Source of the DNA: Chryseosolibacter sp964493505
Lineage (GTDB): Bacteria; Bacteroidota; Bacteroidia; Cytophagales; Cyclobacteriaceae
Direction: 5' to 3'
NCBI GenBank assembly: GCA_964493505.1
Contig: CAZBNP010000001.1
Coordinates: forward strand, 310,001 to 374,000
Length of the DNA: 64,000 nucleotides
Under the pieces are notes generated by a model. That model saw only the letters and a program-made list of their open reading frames with translations, was not told the origin of the DNA and did no database searches. The translations under genes were made by a program, and so were the position numbers. This document shows positions 27,850-36,181 of the stretch, piece by piece (position 1 is the stretch's first letter; the number at the start of each line of letters is the position of its first letter).

Positions 27850-27884
27850 CTCACCGCCCTCTCCTGAAGGAGAGGGTTGGTGAG
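27850..27884. repeat. nested palindrome between prfA and a lipoprotein gene
   Basis: Outer arms CTCACC (27850-27855) and GGTGAG (27879-27884) enclose inner arms CCCTCTCCT (27857-27865) and AGGAGAGGG (27868-27876) with a 2-base centre. There is no T-run and it lies between divergent genes, so it is not a terminator. Similar CTCACC/CCCTCTCC palindromes are common intergenic repeats in several phyla; identity here is by pattern only. Confidence 0.55.
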
Positions 27885-27940
27885 TGGAAAATATTTTAAG
27901 AACTTTGCAGCACCTACTTTTGCTCAAACCATCCTCTGTT

Positions 27941-28444
27941 ATGAAAGCTCTTCCTTTTCTTTTTGTTGTCCTGCTGGTTGCCTGCAGCGGTTCTTTGTCT
28001 GACGAACAGCGGCGGCAGATGAGGGAGAAGATGGAGGAAAACAAGATTGTACGGGTCACCGAGGTGGAAATAACCGAGGCGGCCTTTGAGGAAGGCAGGC
28101 GGGTGGTGGCCATCCTCGACAGCCTGGAGGCCGATTCAGCCGGAACCGAGGTATTCGCCGCAGAATACTCCGGCGATATTCGCTTTCTCACTCCCGGCGC
28201 CACGACTGCGAGGCCAGTCGAACAGCAGTTGCTCGACGCATACCTCACCGACCCGTCAGCGTCTCTCGACGACAATGTCCAGAATATCCGGGATGAGAAC
28301 GGAAATGTCGACAGCCTGCTGTACACAAAACCGCGTACAAGAAAGTTGCAGGACGGCGGCAATGAATTGATCGGCGTTTGGAATATCTGGCTTGCGAAGA
28401 AGGACGTCGTTATGGAAATAAGCCGGACAAAATCCGACGACTGA
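27941..28444 (+). CDS. small lipoprotein of unknown function
   Basis: 167 residues from ATG 27941. An upstream GTG at 27884 would place the signal peptide internally and overlap the palindrome, so it is rejected. The signal MKALPFLFVVLLVAC has a good lipobox (Cys15). The mature part is charged and begins SGSLSDEQRRQMREKMEENK, then a compact domain with VVAILDSLEADSAG, EYSGDIRFLTPGA and LIGVWNIWLAKKDVV. The pattern faintly recalls Tll0287-like (DUF3365) sensor domains, but no CxxCH heme site is present. It is followed after 24 bp by an M28 peptidase gene, so they may be expressed together. Confidence 0.65.
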   Translation: MKALPFLFVVLLVACSGSLSDEQRRQMREKMEENKIVRVTEVEITEAAFEEGRRVVAILDSLEADSAGTEVFAAEYSGDIRFLTPGATTARPVEQQLLDAYLTDPSASLDDNVQNIRDENGNVDSLLYTKPRTRKLQDGGNELIGVWNIWLAKKDVVMEISRTKSDD

Positions 28445-28468
28445 CACTGAACAGAATCCTGGTACCTG

Positions 28469-30058
28469 ATGAGCAGACTATTTCTTTTTCTTTTTATCGT
28501 TTGTGGAATTGCAAATGATCTCTTCGCGCAACCCGTTTACGCGGCCGACACAACGGTGTTGTCGAAGCTGAAGAAAGCCGCGGCAGAAGATTCGCGGGTG
28601 ATGAACATACTTTCTCAGCTCACCGATGTGAACGGACCACGTCTTACCAACTCGCGCGGATATGCCACTGCCGCCGCTTACGCAAAGCGTTCACTGGAGT
28701 CGTGGGGAGTCAGGAATGTTCACTTCGATGTTTGGGACGAAGTGTTTGGTCGCGGCTGGGAGCTCAGAAAATTCAATATCAGCATGACGCGACCGGGCTA
28801 TTCTCCGTTGATAGCGTATCCAAAGGCGTGGAGCCCGGGCATTAAAGGAACGTTAAAAGCCGACGTGGTGTACCTCGACATCGAGCGGGAATCGGACCTC
28901 GAAAAATTTCGGGGCAAGCTGAAGGGCAAGATCGTGTTGTTCAGTCTGCCGGCTCCTTCGAGACCGTCGTTCAGACCCGATGCGCGGCGTCACGCCGATT
29001 CAACGCTCAGGGAGATGACCCAGGCAAAAGCATCGCCGGCCTATCAGGGCAGGAGATTCACACCACCCTCCGAGCCGCAGCGACTTGCTTACCTGAAATG
29101 GGATCTCTGTGTAAAGGAAGGCGCCGTAGCCGTGCTGGAGGCGAGCTCAAGACTTGAAGACGATGGCACGCTGGTGGTAAGCGGTGCTACCGTACCCTAT
29201 CCGCCTGAAACGCCATACTCCCAAAGACGTCAGTCCTGGTCTGCAGATGCTCCGAAAATTCTGCCACAAATAGTGGTGGCCGCCGAACACTACAACAGGA
29301 TGGTCAGACTCCTGAAGGAAGGGATTGACGTAGGAGTGGAGATCGTTTTACAAACGGAGTTTTCGTCACCAGCGCCGGGCTATAATGTCATCGGGGAAAT
29401 TCCGGGTACTGACCTGGCGGATGAGGTGGTGATGATAGGCGCTCACCTCGACTCGTGGCATAGTGCAACAGGGACCACCGACAATGGTGTGGGTTCCGCG
29501 GTCATGCTTGAGGCAATGCGGCTGATCAAGACGTTGGGGAAAGAACCGCGACGCACGATCCGCATTGCGCTGTGGGGAGGAGAAGAACAGGGGCTGATAG
29601 GATCGCGGTCATATGTGAAACGGAAGCTGGGTGAACGCCTGGACAAGAGCTATCCGTATGATTCTATCCGACTGACTCCTTTGGGTGAAAAGTTCTCGGT
29701 GTATTTCAACATGGACTACGGAGCGGGCAAGTACCGTGGCATCTACCTTCAGGGAAATGAAGATGCGCAGCCTGTCTTTGCGGAATGGTTGAAGCCTTTT
29801 CGAAACGATGGAGCGGGAACGGTCAGCCTGCTGAACGCCGGTGGTACGGATCACTTATCATTTGATGCGATTGGCTTGCCGGCATTTCAATTCATTCAGG
29901 ATCCCCTTGAGTATGGCACACGTACCCACCACGCGAATATGGATGTATATGACAAGGTGGTGGAGGATGACCTCAGGCATAATGCCGCTATGACCGCGTA
30001 TCTGGCCTGGATGGCTGCAAACAGCGCGGAGCAAGTGCGGAGAGGCTCGAAGCGATGA
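28469..30058 (+). CDS. secreted M28 family zinc aminopeptidase-like peptidase
   Basis: 529 residues with a signal peptide (MSRLFLFLFIVCGIANDLFAQ). An N-terminal helical part is followed by a PA-type insert (about 110-300) and the M28 catalytic domain. Metal ligands line up: His326 in MIGAHLDSW, bridging Asp338 in GTTDNGVG, Glu372/Glu373 in LWGGEEQGLIGS, Asp416 in FNMDYG and His487/His488 in GTRTHHANMD. All are present, so the enzyme should be active as a di-zinc exopeptidase in the periplasm or outside the cell. No T9SS tail. The GGEEQGL and THHANMD blocks are typical of glutamate carboxypeptidase/aminopeptidase relatives. Confidence 0.9.
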   Translation: MSRLFLFLFIVCGIANDLFAQPVYAADTTVLSKLKKAAAEDSRVMNILSQLTDVNGPRLTNSRGYATAAAYAKRSLESWGVRNVHFDVWDEVFGRGWELRKFNISMTRPGYSPLIAYPKAWSPGIKGTLKADVVYLDIERESDLEKFRGKLKGKIVLFSLPAPSRPSFRPDARRHADSTLREMTQAKASPAYQGRRFTPPSEPQRLAYLKWDLCVKEGAVAVLEASSRLEDDGTLVVSGATVPYPPETPYSQRRQSWSADAPKILPQIVVAAEHYNRMVRLLKEGIDVGVEIVLQTEFSSPAPGYNVIGEIPGTDLADEVVMIGAHLDSWHSATGTTDNGVGSAVMLEAMRLIKTLGKEPRRTIRIALWGGEEQGLIGSRSYVKRKLGERLDKSYPYDSIRLTPLGEKFSVYFNMDYGAGKYRGIYLQGNEDAQPVFAEWLKPFRNDGAGTVSLLNAGGTDHLSFDAIGLPAFQFIQDPLEYGTRTHHANMDVYDKVVEDDLRHNAAMTAYLAWMAANSAEQVRRGSKR

Positions 30059-30163
30059 CTACGCCGGTTTGTTTTCACGCAAATGCGGAGAATTTTCGGA
30101 AATTTCTTAAGTTGATCGTTCAAAACGACAACCGGCAGCGTTGGCCAACAGGAGAGGGATACA

Positions 30164-31273
30164 ATGACAGACCATCAACGTAACATATTCGCTATTTCCA
30201 TGCTGGTAGTAGCCCTGGCGTTCGGCGCCTGTGACAGTGACGAAGAGCCGACGTCGCGGGCATTCAGAATGGGGTTCGCGACCTTGCCGTATGGATCCCC
30301 GCTTGCATCGGAATCCGTCTTCGAGAAGCTGTCGGTTGAGTCGGATATAGTCAATCACTATTTTGATAATGGAGTTCCCTGGGCCGAGGCATTGGCGGAT
30401 GCAGCGTTCCCCGAGCGGATACTACAAGACTGGACGTTTCGCAAGCAGCTCGCGGGAGGTCAACGGAAAACATACGTGTCTGTAACGCCGATCAATTTTT
30501 CGCACGACGGTCTTGCCTTGTACAGAGGGGCGGAAGAGAATATGCCCCTTCCTTCTCCATGGGATAGGTTTACTTTCAGCAGCGATGAAGTAAAGACGGC
30601 GTATGTTAATTACTGCAGGCGGGTGATAGATTTTTTTGAGCCCGACTATTTTGCGATGTCCATTGAAGCCAACCTGCTGTACCAATTTCAGCCGGAAGCC
30701 TGGCCGCAATACCTGGAATTTCACGAACACGTTTATCGCGAGATCAAAGCCCACTACCCGACATTACCTGTGTTTACCACCATTGCAGGCGCTCCGCTTT
30801 TGAAGGGTTTTCTTCCGGGTAATGATCACGTGCTCCAGCGTCTTGCCGCGATGCAGTTACTGGAGACGTCTGATTATTACGCGATTTCTTTTTACCCGCC
30901 ACTCAATGTCTTTCAGGCGGAAACCTGGCCCGTAAATACTTTCGATGACCTTTTCTCACTCAGCACAAAGCCTGTTATCATTGCCGAGACCGCGTGTACG
31001 GCCGTGGCTCCTCCGGTTCCGAGTGATCAGGGGCTGCTCGTTCTCGCCTCCGACCCGGTGAAGCAGAAGCTTTTTGTTGACGCGCTGCTTGCCGCATCTG
31101 ACAAGTGGAAGGCTGCGTTTGTGATCTGGCTGACTCTCCGCGATGAGCAGCCGGTGGTTCCGTCGCGCGAAGTATATGCATCGAAACATGCAGGCCTCTA
31201 TGACGAACAGGGGAATCCACGACCGGCGCTCAATAGCTGGCGTGAATGGTTCAATAAGAGGGTCGCGGAGTAG
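30164..31273 (+). CDS. surface lipoprotein with TIM-barrel glycoside-hydrolase-like domain
   Basis: 369 residues from ATG 30164 (MTDHQRNIFAISMLVVALAFGAC, Cys23). The residues after the lipid Cys are DSDEEP, which resembles the S-(D/E)3 lipoprotein export signal for surface display in Bacteroidota. The body looks like a (beta/alpha)8 barrel related to GH53/GH-A-clan enzymes: DYFAMSIEANLLYQF and KPVIIAETAC, whose Glu residues would be the acid/base and nucleophile. YAISFYPP and FVIWLTLRDEQ support an aromatic sugar-binding cleft. I cannot assign an exact family. It precedes the metallo-hydrolase gene with no spacer, so the two are likely co-transcribed. Confidence 0.7.
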   Translation: MTDHQRNIFAISMLVVALAFGACDSDEEPTSRAFRMGFATLPYGSPLASESVFEKLSVESDIVNHYFDNGVPWAEALADAAFPERILQDWTFRKQLAGGQRKTYVSVTPINFSHDGLALYRGAEENMPLPSPWDRFTFSSDEVKTAYVNYCRRVIDFFEPDYFAMSIEANLLYQFQPEAWPQYLEFHEHVYREIKAHYPTLPVFTTIAGAPLLKGFLPGNDHVLQRLAAMQLLETSDYYAISFYPPLNVFQAETWPVNTFDDLFSLSTKPVIIAETACTAVAPPVPSDQGLLVLASDPVKQKLFVDALLAASDKWKAAFVIWLTLRDEQPVVPSREVYASKHAGLYDEQGNPRPALNSWREWFNKRVAE

Positions 31274-32413
31274 ATGGAAAAGTTGGGCCGGATACTTAAG
31301 CGCCTGTTCCTGGGTCTACTGGGGACCGTTGCGTTGCTTACACTTCTCACCGTTATATTTGTCAATATGAGCCCTCAATTTGGAGAGGATCCGACATCTG
31401 AACAGCAACGACGCTACGCCGCGGGGGCAAACTTCAAGGATGGTAAGTTTCAAAACCAGATACCGACGAAGGTTGACTTGTCGTTCGGCCAGATGATTAA
31501 GGTGATGGGGAATTTCTTCTTCGCGAAGATTCCGGGAAAAACTCCCCGGGATCCTTTGCCGATGTTGAAAGTAGACTCTGTGAAGTTAGCAGACCGATCG
31601 CCGGATGTCATGCGGCTTACATGGCTCGGCCATTCGGCAATCATGTTGGAAGCTGAAGGGAAGAAGATACTAATTGATCCTATGCTGGGTCAGCATGCGG
31701 GGCCGCTGTCGGTGTTGTCGCCAGCGCGTTTCAGCACTACGCTTCCGATTGACATTGATGCAATGCCTTTCATAGATGTTGTCGTTATCTCGCACGACCA
31801 CTACGACCATCTTGACTATGGTTCAATACGCAAACTGAAAGATAAGACAGGCAGGTTTTATGTTCCGCTGGGGGTGGGTGCTCACCTGAAGTCGTGGGGC
31901 GTCGACCCCAAAGCGATAACCGAGCTCGACTGGTGGCAGGAAGTGAAATTCGATGAGTTTGTTTTTGTTTGCGCGCCAGCCCGACATTTTTCAGGGCGTG
32001 GGTTAAACGGCAACAAGAGCCTTTGGAGCTCATGGGTAATCCGCACGCCGTCGCAGCAATACTACTTCAGCGGCGACAGCGGATACGGTCCGCATTTCGC
32101 CGAGATCGGGAAACGCTTCGGGCCAATGGATTTTGTCATGATGGAATGCGGACAATACAATGACTTATGGAGTGCTATTCACATGATGCCTGAGCAAACC
32201 GTACAGGCTACCCGCGATGTAGGCGGCAAGGTTCTCATGCCGATTCACTGGGGAGCATTTGCCCTGGCGATGCACACCTGGAATGATCCGGTTGTTCGGG
32301 TTACGGCTGAGGCTAATCGCACGGGCGTACCCGTTGTGACACCGAAGATCGGAGAAATGCTGAACCTGAATAGTTTGAATGTCTCTCCAGTGAGATGGTG
32401 GGAGCAGCGTTAA
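31274..32413 (+). CDS. MBL-fold metallo-hydrolase (NAPE-PLD/UlaG-like), membrane-anchored
   Basis: 379 residues. ATG 31274 directly follows the stop of the preceding gene. A TM anchor near residues 10-32 is followed by a metallo-beta-lactamase fold: LTWLGHSAIMLEAEGKKILIDPML, the metal site SHDHYDHLD (His174, His176, Asp178, His179), ARHFSGRG, YYFSGDSGYG and, near the end, MPIHWGAF. The pattern is that of the NAPE-hydrolysing phospholipase D / UlaG lactonase group. Substrate unknown; the N-terminal anchor suggests activity at the inner membrane, with the domain on either side. Confidence 0.85.
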   Translation: MEKLGRILKRLFLGLLGTVALLTLLTVIFVNMSPQFGEDPTSEQQRRYAAGANFKDGKFQNQIPTKVDLSFGQMIKVMGNFFFAKIPGKTPRDPLPMLKVDSVKLADRSPDVMRLTWLGHSAIMLEAEGKKILIDPMLGQHAGPLSVLSPARFSTTLPIDIDAMPFIDVVVISHDHYDHLDYGSIRKLKDKTGRFYVPLGVGAHLKSWGVDPKAITELDWWQEVKFDEFVFVCAPARHFSGRGLNGNKSLWSSWVIRTPSQQYYFSGDSGYGPHFAEIGKRFGPMDFVMMECGQYNDLWSAIHMMPEQTVQATRDVGGKVLMPIHWGAFALAMHTWNDPVVRVTAEANRTGVPVVTPKIGEMLNLNSLNVSPVRWWEQR

Positions 32414-32419
32414 GCAATC

Positions 32420-32761
32420 CTACCGTTTCCCGGCGAGGTCATTGAAAAGACTGGTGAAAACAGAAAGGATCAAACTGAAAAGCAGAGCCCACCAGAAGTT
32501 ACTTACCTCAAACCCTCCCACGATATAGCTGATGAACAGAATTATAGCTGCGTTGATGACCAGCAAAAACAAACCGAGGGTGACAATCGTAATAGGGATA
32601 GTAAGCAACACCAGTACAGGTTTAACAAGAACGTTGATGACGGCCAGGACAAGCGCAACGACAAGCGCGGTCACATAGTCTTCAACATTTACGCCGGGCA
32701 GTAAATACGCGGTTAGCATAACAGCCAAACCACTGAGAAGTAAGCGGATAATCCAGTTCAT
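32420..32761 (-). CDS. phage-holin superfamily IV membrane protein (PF04020-like)
   Basis: 113 residues with four hydrophobic helices separated by short loops: MNWIIRLLLSGLAVMLTAYLLPG, YVTALVVALVLAVINVLVKPVLVLLTIPI, VTLGLFLLVINAAIILFI and FWWALLFSLILSVFTSLFN. The NVLVKPVL...LTIP block is the family signature. Despite the holin name, these are widespread chromosomal proteins of unknown function and no phage genes are nearby. Convergent with the metallo-hydrolase gene at a 6-bp distance. Confidence 0.88.
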   Translation of the reverse strand: MNWIIRLLLSGLAVMLTAYLLPGVNVEDYVTALVVALVLAVINVLVKPVLVLLTIPITIVTLGLFLLVINAAIILFISYIVGGFEVSNFWWALLFSLILSVFTSLFNDLAGKR

Positions 32762-32883
32762 AAGTTGGACCTAATTTCATTAAATTTGAATTACGGAAAA
32801 AGGGGACGAAGGATTAAATTTGGTGCTGAAATAACCAGATATTCCGTTTAAGTCACAAATAATCGGGTTGATAGTTCACGTTT

Positions 32884-34257
32884 ATGTACGCGATAGTTGA
32901 TATAGAGACGACGGGGGGATATGCAGCCAACCATCGCATTACGGAGATAGCTATTTACTTTCACGATGGTGTTCAGGTAACAGACCATTATCAGACGCTG
33001 GTGAATCCGGGCCGGAACATTCCTTATTACATTACCGGGCTTACAGGGATCACGACCGAAATGGTGTTTAACGCGCCGGCGTTTAAAGATGTCGCCGAAG
33101 AGATCCACAAGCGCCTGGAGGGAAAGGTGTTTGTGGCGCACAACGCTCACTTCGATTACTCGTTTCTAAAAAAAGAGTTTGAGCAGGCTGGCATTCAGTG
33201 GCAGTCTAAGAAACTGTGTACGGTCCGGCTAAGTCGTAAGATCATTCCGGGACTCCGTTCCTACAGTCTCGGCAGCCTTGCCGAGAGCCTGGGTATTGAG
33301 ATTGCCAACAGACATCGCGCGGATGGTGATGCCAGCGCCACTGTCAGGATTTTTGACCTTCTGCTTCAACGCGACCGCGACAGCTATATACGCAAGGCGC
33401 TGAAGAAGAATTCGGGCGAAACAATATTGCCTCCGAACCTTCTCAAAGCAGAGTTTGACAAGCTGCCCGCGAAATGTGGTGTGTATTATTTTCACGATGC
33501 GCGTGGAAAGGTGATCTACGTAGGTAAGGCGATAAACATCAAGAAAAGGATCGCGGGCCATTTCACGGGCGACGCGCGCGAGTGGAGTCGCTCCCGCATC
33601 AGGAATGAGATTCACCACATCAGCTATGAGCTTACAGGAAATGAGTTAATCGCCCTTATTCTTGAATCACAGGAGATACGAAGATTGTGGCCCAAATATA
33701 ACCAGGCACAGAAATACCGCGTGGAAGAGTGGGGTATCTACGGTTACGAAGACAGGAATGGTTTTCTCCGGTTTTCAGCCAACACGGTGACACGTGGTTC
33801 CCATCCGCTCATCAGGTTTTCTACGAAAGGTGATGCGTGGAATTTCCTCTGGCAGAAGGTACGGGAGTATGAGCTGTGCCCCAAGCTGTCAGGACTGCAG
33901 GTATCGAAAGGATTGTGTTTCGAATACCAGACGGGTACTTGCAAAGGTGGCTGTATGGGTCTTGAGACTGCCAGGAAGTACAATCGCCGGGTCGAAAAAG
34001 CGATTCGATCCTTTTGCGATAAGGGTAGCAATGCTGCGATCATTGGAAAAGGGCGGCATCGCGATGAACATTCACTTGTGCTTGTTGAAGAGGGGAACTA
34101 CGGTGGATTCGGGTTCTTCAATTGCGATGTGTCGATTTCAGATCTTGAGTCTGCGAAAACCTATGTTGGGAAAAGCACACAAACTTCTGTGGCTCAGAAC
34201 CTCGTCAATTCCTATCTCATGAATCCCCGCGGAGCCGAGGTAATTATGCTCTCTTAG
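32884..34257 (+). CDS. DnaQ-like 3'-5' exonuclease fused to UvrC-type GIY-YIG nuclease region
   Basis: 457 residues. Residues 1-165 are a DEDDh exonuclease: Asp6 and Glu8 in IVDIETTGG, Asp91 in NAHFDYSFL, His144 and Asp149 in HRADGDAS. Residues 195-275 are a GIY-YIG domain: CGVYYFHDARGKVIYVGKA, Arg222 and Glu254. Residues 332-357 carry Cys at 332, 345, 353 and 357 (C-x12-C-x7-C-x3-C), close to the spacing of the iron-sulfur ligands of UvrC. The UvrB-binding and EndoV-like parts of UvrC are absent. The architecture resembles Mycobacterium Rv2191. Role: probably DNA repair, cutting and resecting damaged strands. It is followed directly by the REP region. Confidence 0.88.
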   Translation: MYAIVDIETTGGYAANHRITEIAIYFHDGVQVTDHYQTLVNPGRNIPYYITGLTGITTEMVFNAPAFKDVAEEIHKRLEGKVFVAHNAHFDYSFLKKEFEQAGIQWQSKKLCTVRLSRKIIPGLRSYSLGSLAESLGIEIANRHRADGDASATVRIFDLLLQRDRDSYIRKALKKNSGETILPPNLLKAEFDKLPAKCGVYYFHDARGKVIYVGKAINIKKRIAGHFTGDAREWSRSRIRNEIHHISYELTGNELIALILESQEIRRLWPKYNQAQKYRVEEWGIYGYEDRNGFLRFSANTVTRGSHPLIRFSTKGDAWNFLWQKVREYELCPKLSGLQVSKGLCFEYQTGTCKGGCMGLETARKYNRRVEKAIRSFCDKGSNAAIIGKGRHRDEHSLVLVEEGNYGGFGFFNCDVSISDLESAKTYVGKSTQTSVAQNLVNSYLMNPRGAEVIMLS

Positions 34258-34699
34258 AATACGGCGTACAGGAGCCTCCTACGGAGCCAATGGGTCGTTG
34301 CGTCACGTATATTGTCTAGAAACAGGAAACTCCTCCGGAGTTGGGTGTCTCGATTATCGTTTCCCGTTCACTACGTTGATAGATGCAAAATCCTATCATT
34401 CCTAATCCCATCGGTCCTATCGAAATCACAGTGCCGCTCCCGTGCAAAACCCCTATGCCGTTGCACCCATTCACCACCTTTAAAAGGAGGCTCCTACGGA
34501 GCCGATCTTCCCTCTTCTCATCCTGTTTCTAGCTATGTACGCGACGCAACGACCCATTGGCTCCGTAGGAGCCTCCTGTAGCGAATCTAAAGAAACATAT
34601 GTCCGGTTTTCTGTCAGAAAAACCGGTGCCCGGAGGTTTGTCAGCGCTCTTCAGACATATGTACCTTGTACTAAAAATCCTTTCATCTAAATTTTTGTT
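34258..34699. repeat. left REP cluster upstream of the transposase (442-bp gene-free stretch)
   Basis: Two hairpin types with 3-base loops occur. Type A is AACTCC-TCC-GGAGTT at 34328-34342. Type B is GGCTCC-TAC-GGAGCC at 34489-34503, inverted at 34559-34573, and in slightly degraded form at 34274-34288. The outer arms near 34268-34323 and 34522-34578 are long imperfect inverted repeats that contain ATGGGTCGTTGCGTC. The 34274-34488 segment is an older copy of the 214-bp unit found to the right of the transposase. 34580-34699 holds no repeat and probably carries the transposase promoter. Confidence 0.8.
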
Positions 34700-35161
34700 A
34701 TGGCCAACACATTCACCCAAATCTATTTGCAATTTGTATTTGCCGTGAAACATCGCCAGCGTCTCATTCCCCGGGAATGCAAAGAGGAGCTGCATAAGTA
34801 TATCACTGGACTTGTCACTCATCGAAAATCCAAATTGTTGGCTGTTCACTGTATGCCAGACCACGCACATCTGTTCGTGGGCTTCAAACCTGTCATGGAA
34901 ATATCGGATTTCGTAAAGGAGATCAAGGTGGAGAGCAACGAACTCATTAATAGCAAAAAATGGACACGGGGACGGTTCGCCTGGCAACAGGGATATGGTG
35001 CTTTTTCATACTCGCAATCGCATATCGGAAACGTAATCCGATACATCCAGAACCAGGTACAACATCACCAGCGACATACGTTTAAAAATGAGTATACCCG
35101 ACTCCTTGAAAAGTTTCAGATAGAATTTCAGGACAACTACCTTTTTGAATTCTTTGATTAA
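34700..35161 (+). CDS. REP-associated tyrosine transposase (IS200/IS605 TnpA-like, Y1 family)
   Basis: 153 residues, the full length for this family. The HUH metal motif is His55-Ala-His57 in MPDHAHLF. The catalytic Tyr is probably Tyr115 in VIRYIQNQ, with Gln119 four residues later as in TnpA. The C-terminal HHQRHTFKNEYTRLLEKFQIEFQDNYLFEFF is typical of RAYT proteins in Bacteroidota. The enzyme nicks single-stranded hairpin DNA. It stands alone, without TnpB, and is flanked on both sides by the hairpin repeats, which fits a RAYT that recognises its own REPs. No frameshift is visible, so it may be active. Confidence 0.9.
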   Translation: MANTFTQIYLQFVFAVKHRQRLIPRECKEELHKYITGLVTHRKSKLLAVHCMPDHAHLFVGFKPVMEISDFVKEIKVESNELINSKKWTRGRFAWQQGYGAFSYSQSHIGNVIRYIQNQVQHHQRHTFKNEYTRLLEKFQIEFQDNYLFEFFD

Positions 35162-35678
35162 AATTGGTAGGTATAGCAATAGGAAGGATGCCATGAAATA
35201 CAGGAGGCTCCTACGGAGCCGATCTTCCCTCTTCTCGTCCTGTGTGCTAGAAACAGGAAACTCCTCCGGAGTTGGGTGTCTCGACTATCGTTTCCCGTTC
35301 ACTACGTTGATAGATGCAAAATCCTATCATTCCTAATCCCATCGGTCCTATCGAAATCACAGTGCCGCTCCCGTGCAAAACCCCTATGCCGTTGCACCCA
35401 TTCACCACCTTTAAAAGGAGGCTCCTACGGAGCCGATCTTCCCTCTTCTCGTCCTGTGTGCTAGAAACAGGAAACTCCTCCGGAGTTGGGTGTCTCGACT
35501 ATCGTTTCCCGTTCACTACGTTGATAGATGCAAAATCCTATCATTCCTAATCCCATCGGTCCTATCGAAATCACAGTGCCGCTCCCGTGCAAAACCCCTA
35601 TGCCGTTGCACCCATTCACCACCTTTAAAAGGAGGCTCCTACGGAGCCGATCTTCCCTCTTCTCGTCCTGTGTGCTAG

Positions 35679-35778
35679 NNNNNNNNNNNNNNNNNNNNNN
35701 NNNNNNNNNNNNNNNNNNNNNNNNNNNNNNNNNNNNNNNNNNNNNNNNNNNNNNNNNNNNNNNNNNNNNNNNNNNNNN
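35679..35778. other. assembly gap (100 N) in the REP tandem array
   Basis: A placeholder of exactly 100 N within the third 214-bp unit. The sequence resumes in the phase of a unit, 7 bases off what one 214-bp period would give. The true number of units is therefore unknown. Confidence 0.95.
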
Positions 35779-36151
35779 GGTCCTATCGAAATCACAGTGC
35801 CGCTCCCGTGCAAAACCCCTATGCCGTTGACATGCCTCGCACCCATTCATCACACCGAATGGATGCAAAACAGATGCGCCTATGAGAACCGCAAGCACTA
35901 AGAACCAGCACACAAACTCCGGAGGAGTTTCCTGTCTCTAGCAATATACGTGACGCAACGACGCATTGGCTCCGTAGGAGCCTCCTGTAGCGGCCAGACG
36001 GCTATTCAGTACAGCGATGAGGCAAAAGGCAATGTGGGAACTCATAATTCCTATGTCACCTCCAAACCAGCAGCCAGCACCGGTCAACCCAGCCAGCACC
36101 CCCCGGCCAATATCTCCGCCCCGCCGCGGTGGCATGTTTCGATATTTACAG

Positions 36152-36159
36152 TATTTTTG
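36152..36159 (+). promoter_or_regulatory. Bacteroidota -7 promoter element (TATTTTTG) upstream of MoxR gene
   Basis: Reads TATTTTTGCGC, an exact TAnnTTTG, 22 bases before ATG 36182. No good TTTG lies 19-21 bases upstream, so support is from the -7 element alone. Confidence 0.4.
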
Positions 36160-36181
36160 CGCGACTATAAACGTAATTAAC

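Larger units (their letters stand above)
35162..36181. repeat. right REP array: 214-bp tandem units, inverted end copy, and unremarkable spacer
   Basis: Type B hairpins recur at 35206, 35420 and 35634, and type A hairpins at 35259 and 35473. That spacing gives 214-bp units that look near-identical. A third unit runs into the N gap. After the gap the sequence diverges and ends with inverted copies of type A (35915-35929) and type B (35968-35982). Each unit also carries about 140 bp of shared non-hairpin sequence. Short open frames across the units change phase each period (214 is not a multiple of 3), so I treat them as non-coding. 36001-36181 shows no gene, only a C-rich stretch and the start of the MoxR promoter region. 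Confidence 0.85.

Noticed and set aside
27884..27940. GTG 27884 as the start of the small lipoprotein
   Set aside because: It would bury the signal peptide and begin in a palindrome; ATG 27941 gives a clean lipobox.
32420..32761. Prophage remnant suggested by the holin-family name
   Set aside because: The family is a common chromosomal membrane protein and no other phage genes are present.
35202..35680. Regular repeats that could suggest a CRISPR array
   Set aside because: The period is 214 bp, the units are nearly identical throughout with no variable spacers, and no cas genes are nearby. Hairpins and the transposase fit REP/RAYT better.
35276..35830. Several overlapping short open frames across the tandem units
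   Set aside because: They repeat in a different phase at each 214-bp copy, show no domain, and run through hairpins and the gap.
36017..36181. An earlier start for the MoxR gene
   Set aside because: The added residues are Pro-rich with no similarity to MoxR proteins, and a promoter element lies between them and ATG 36182.
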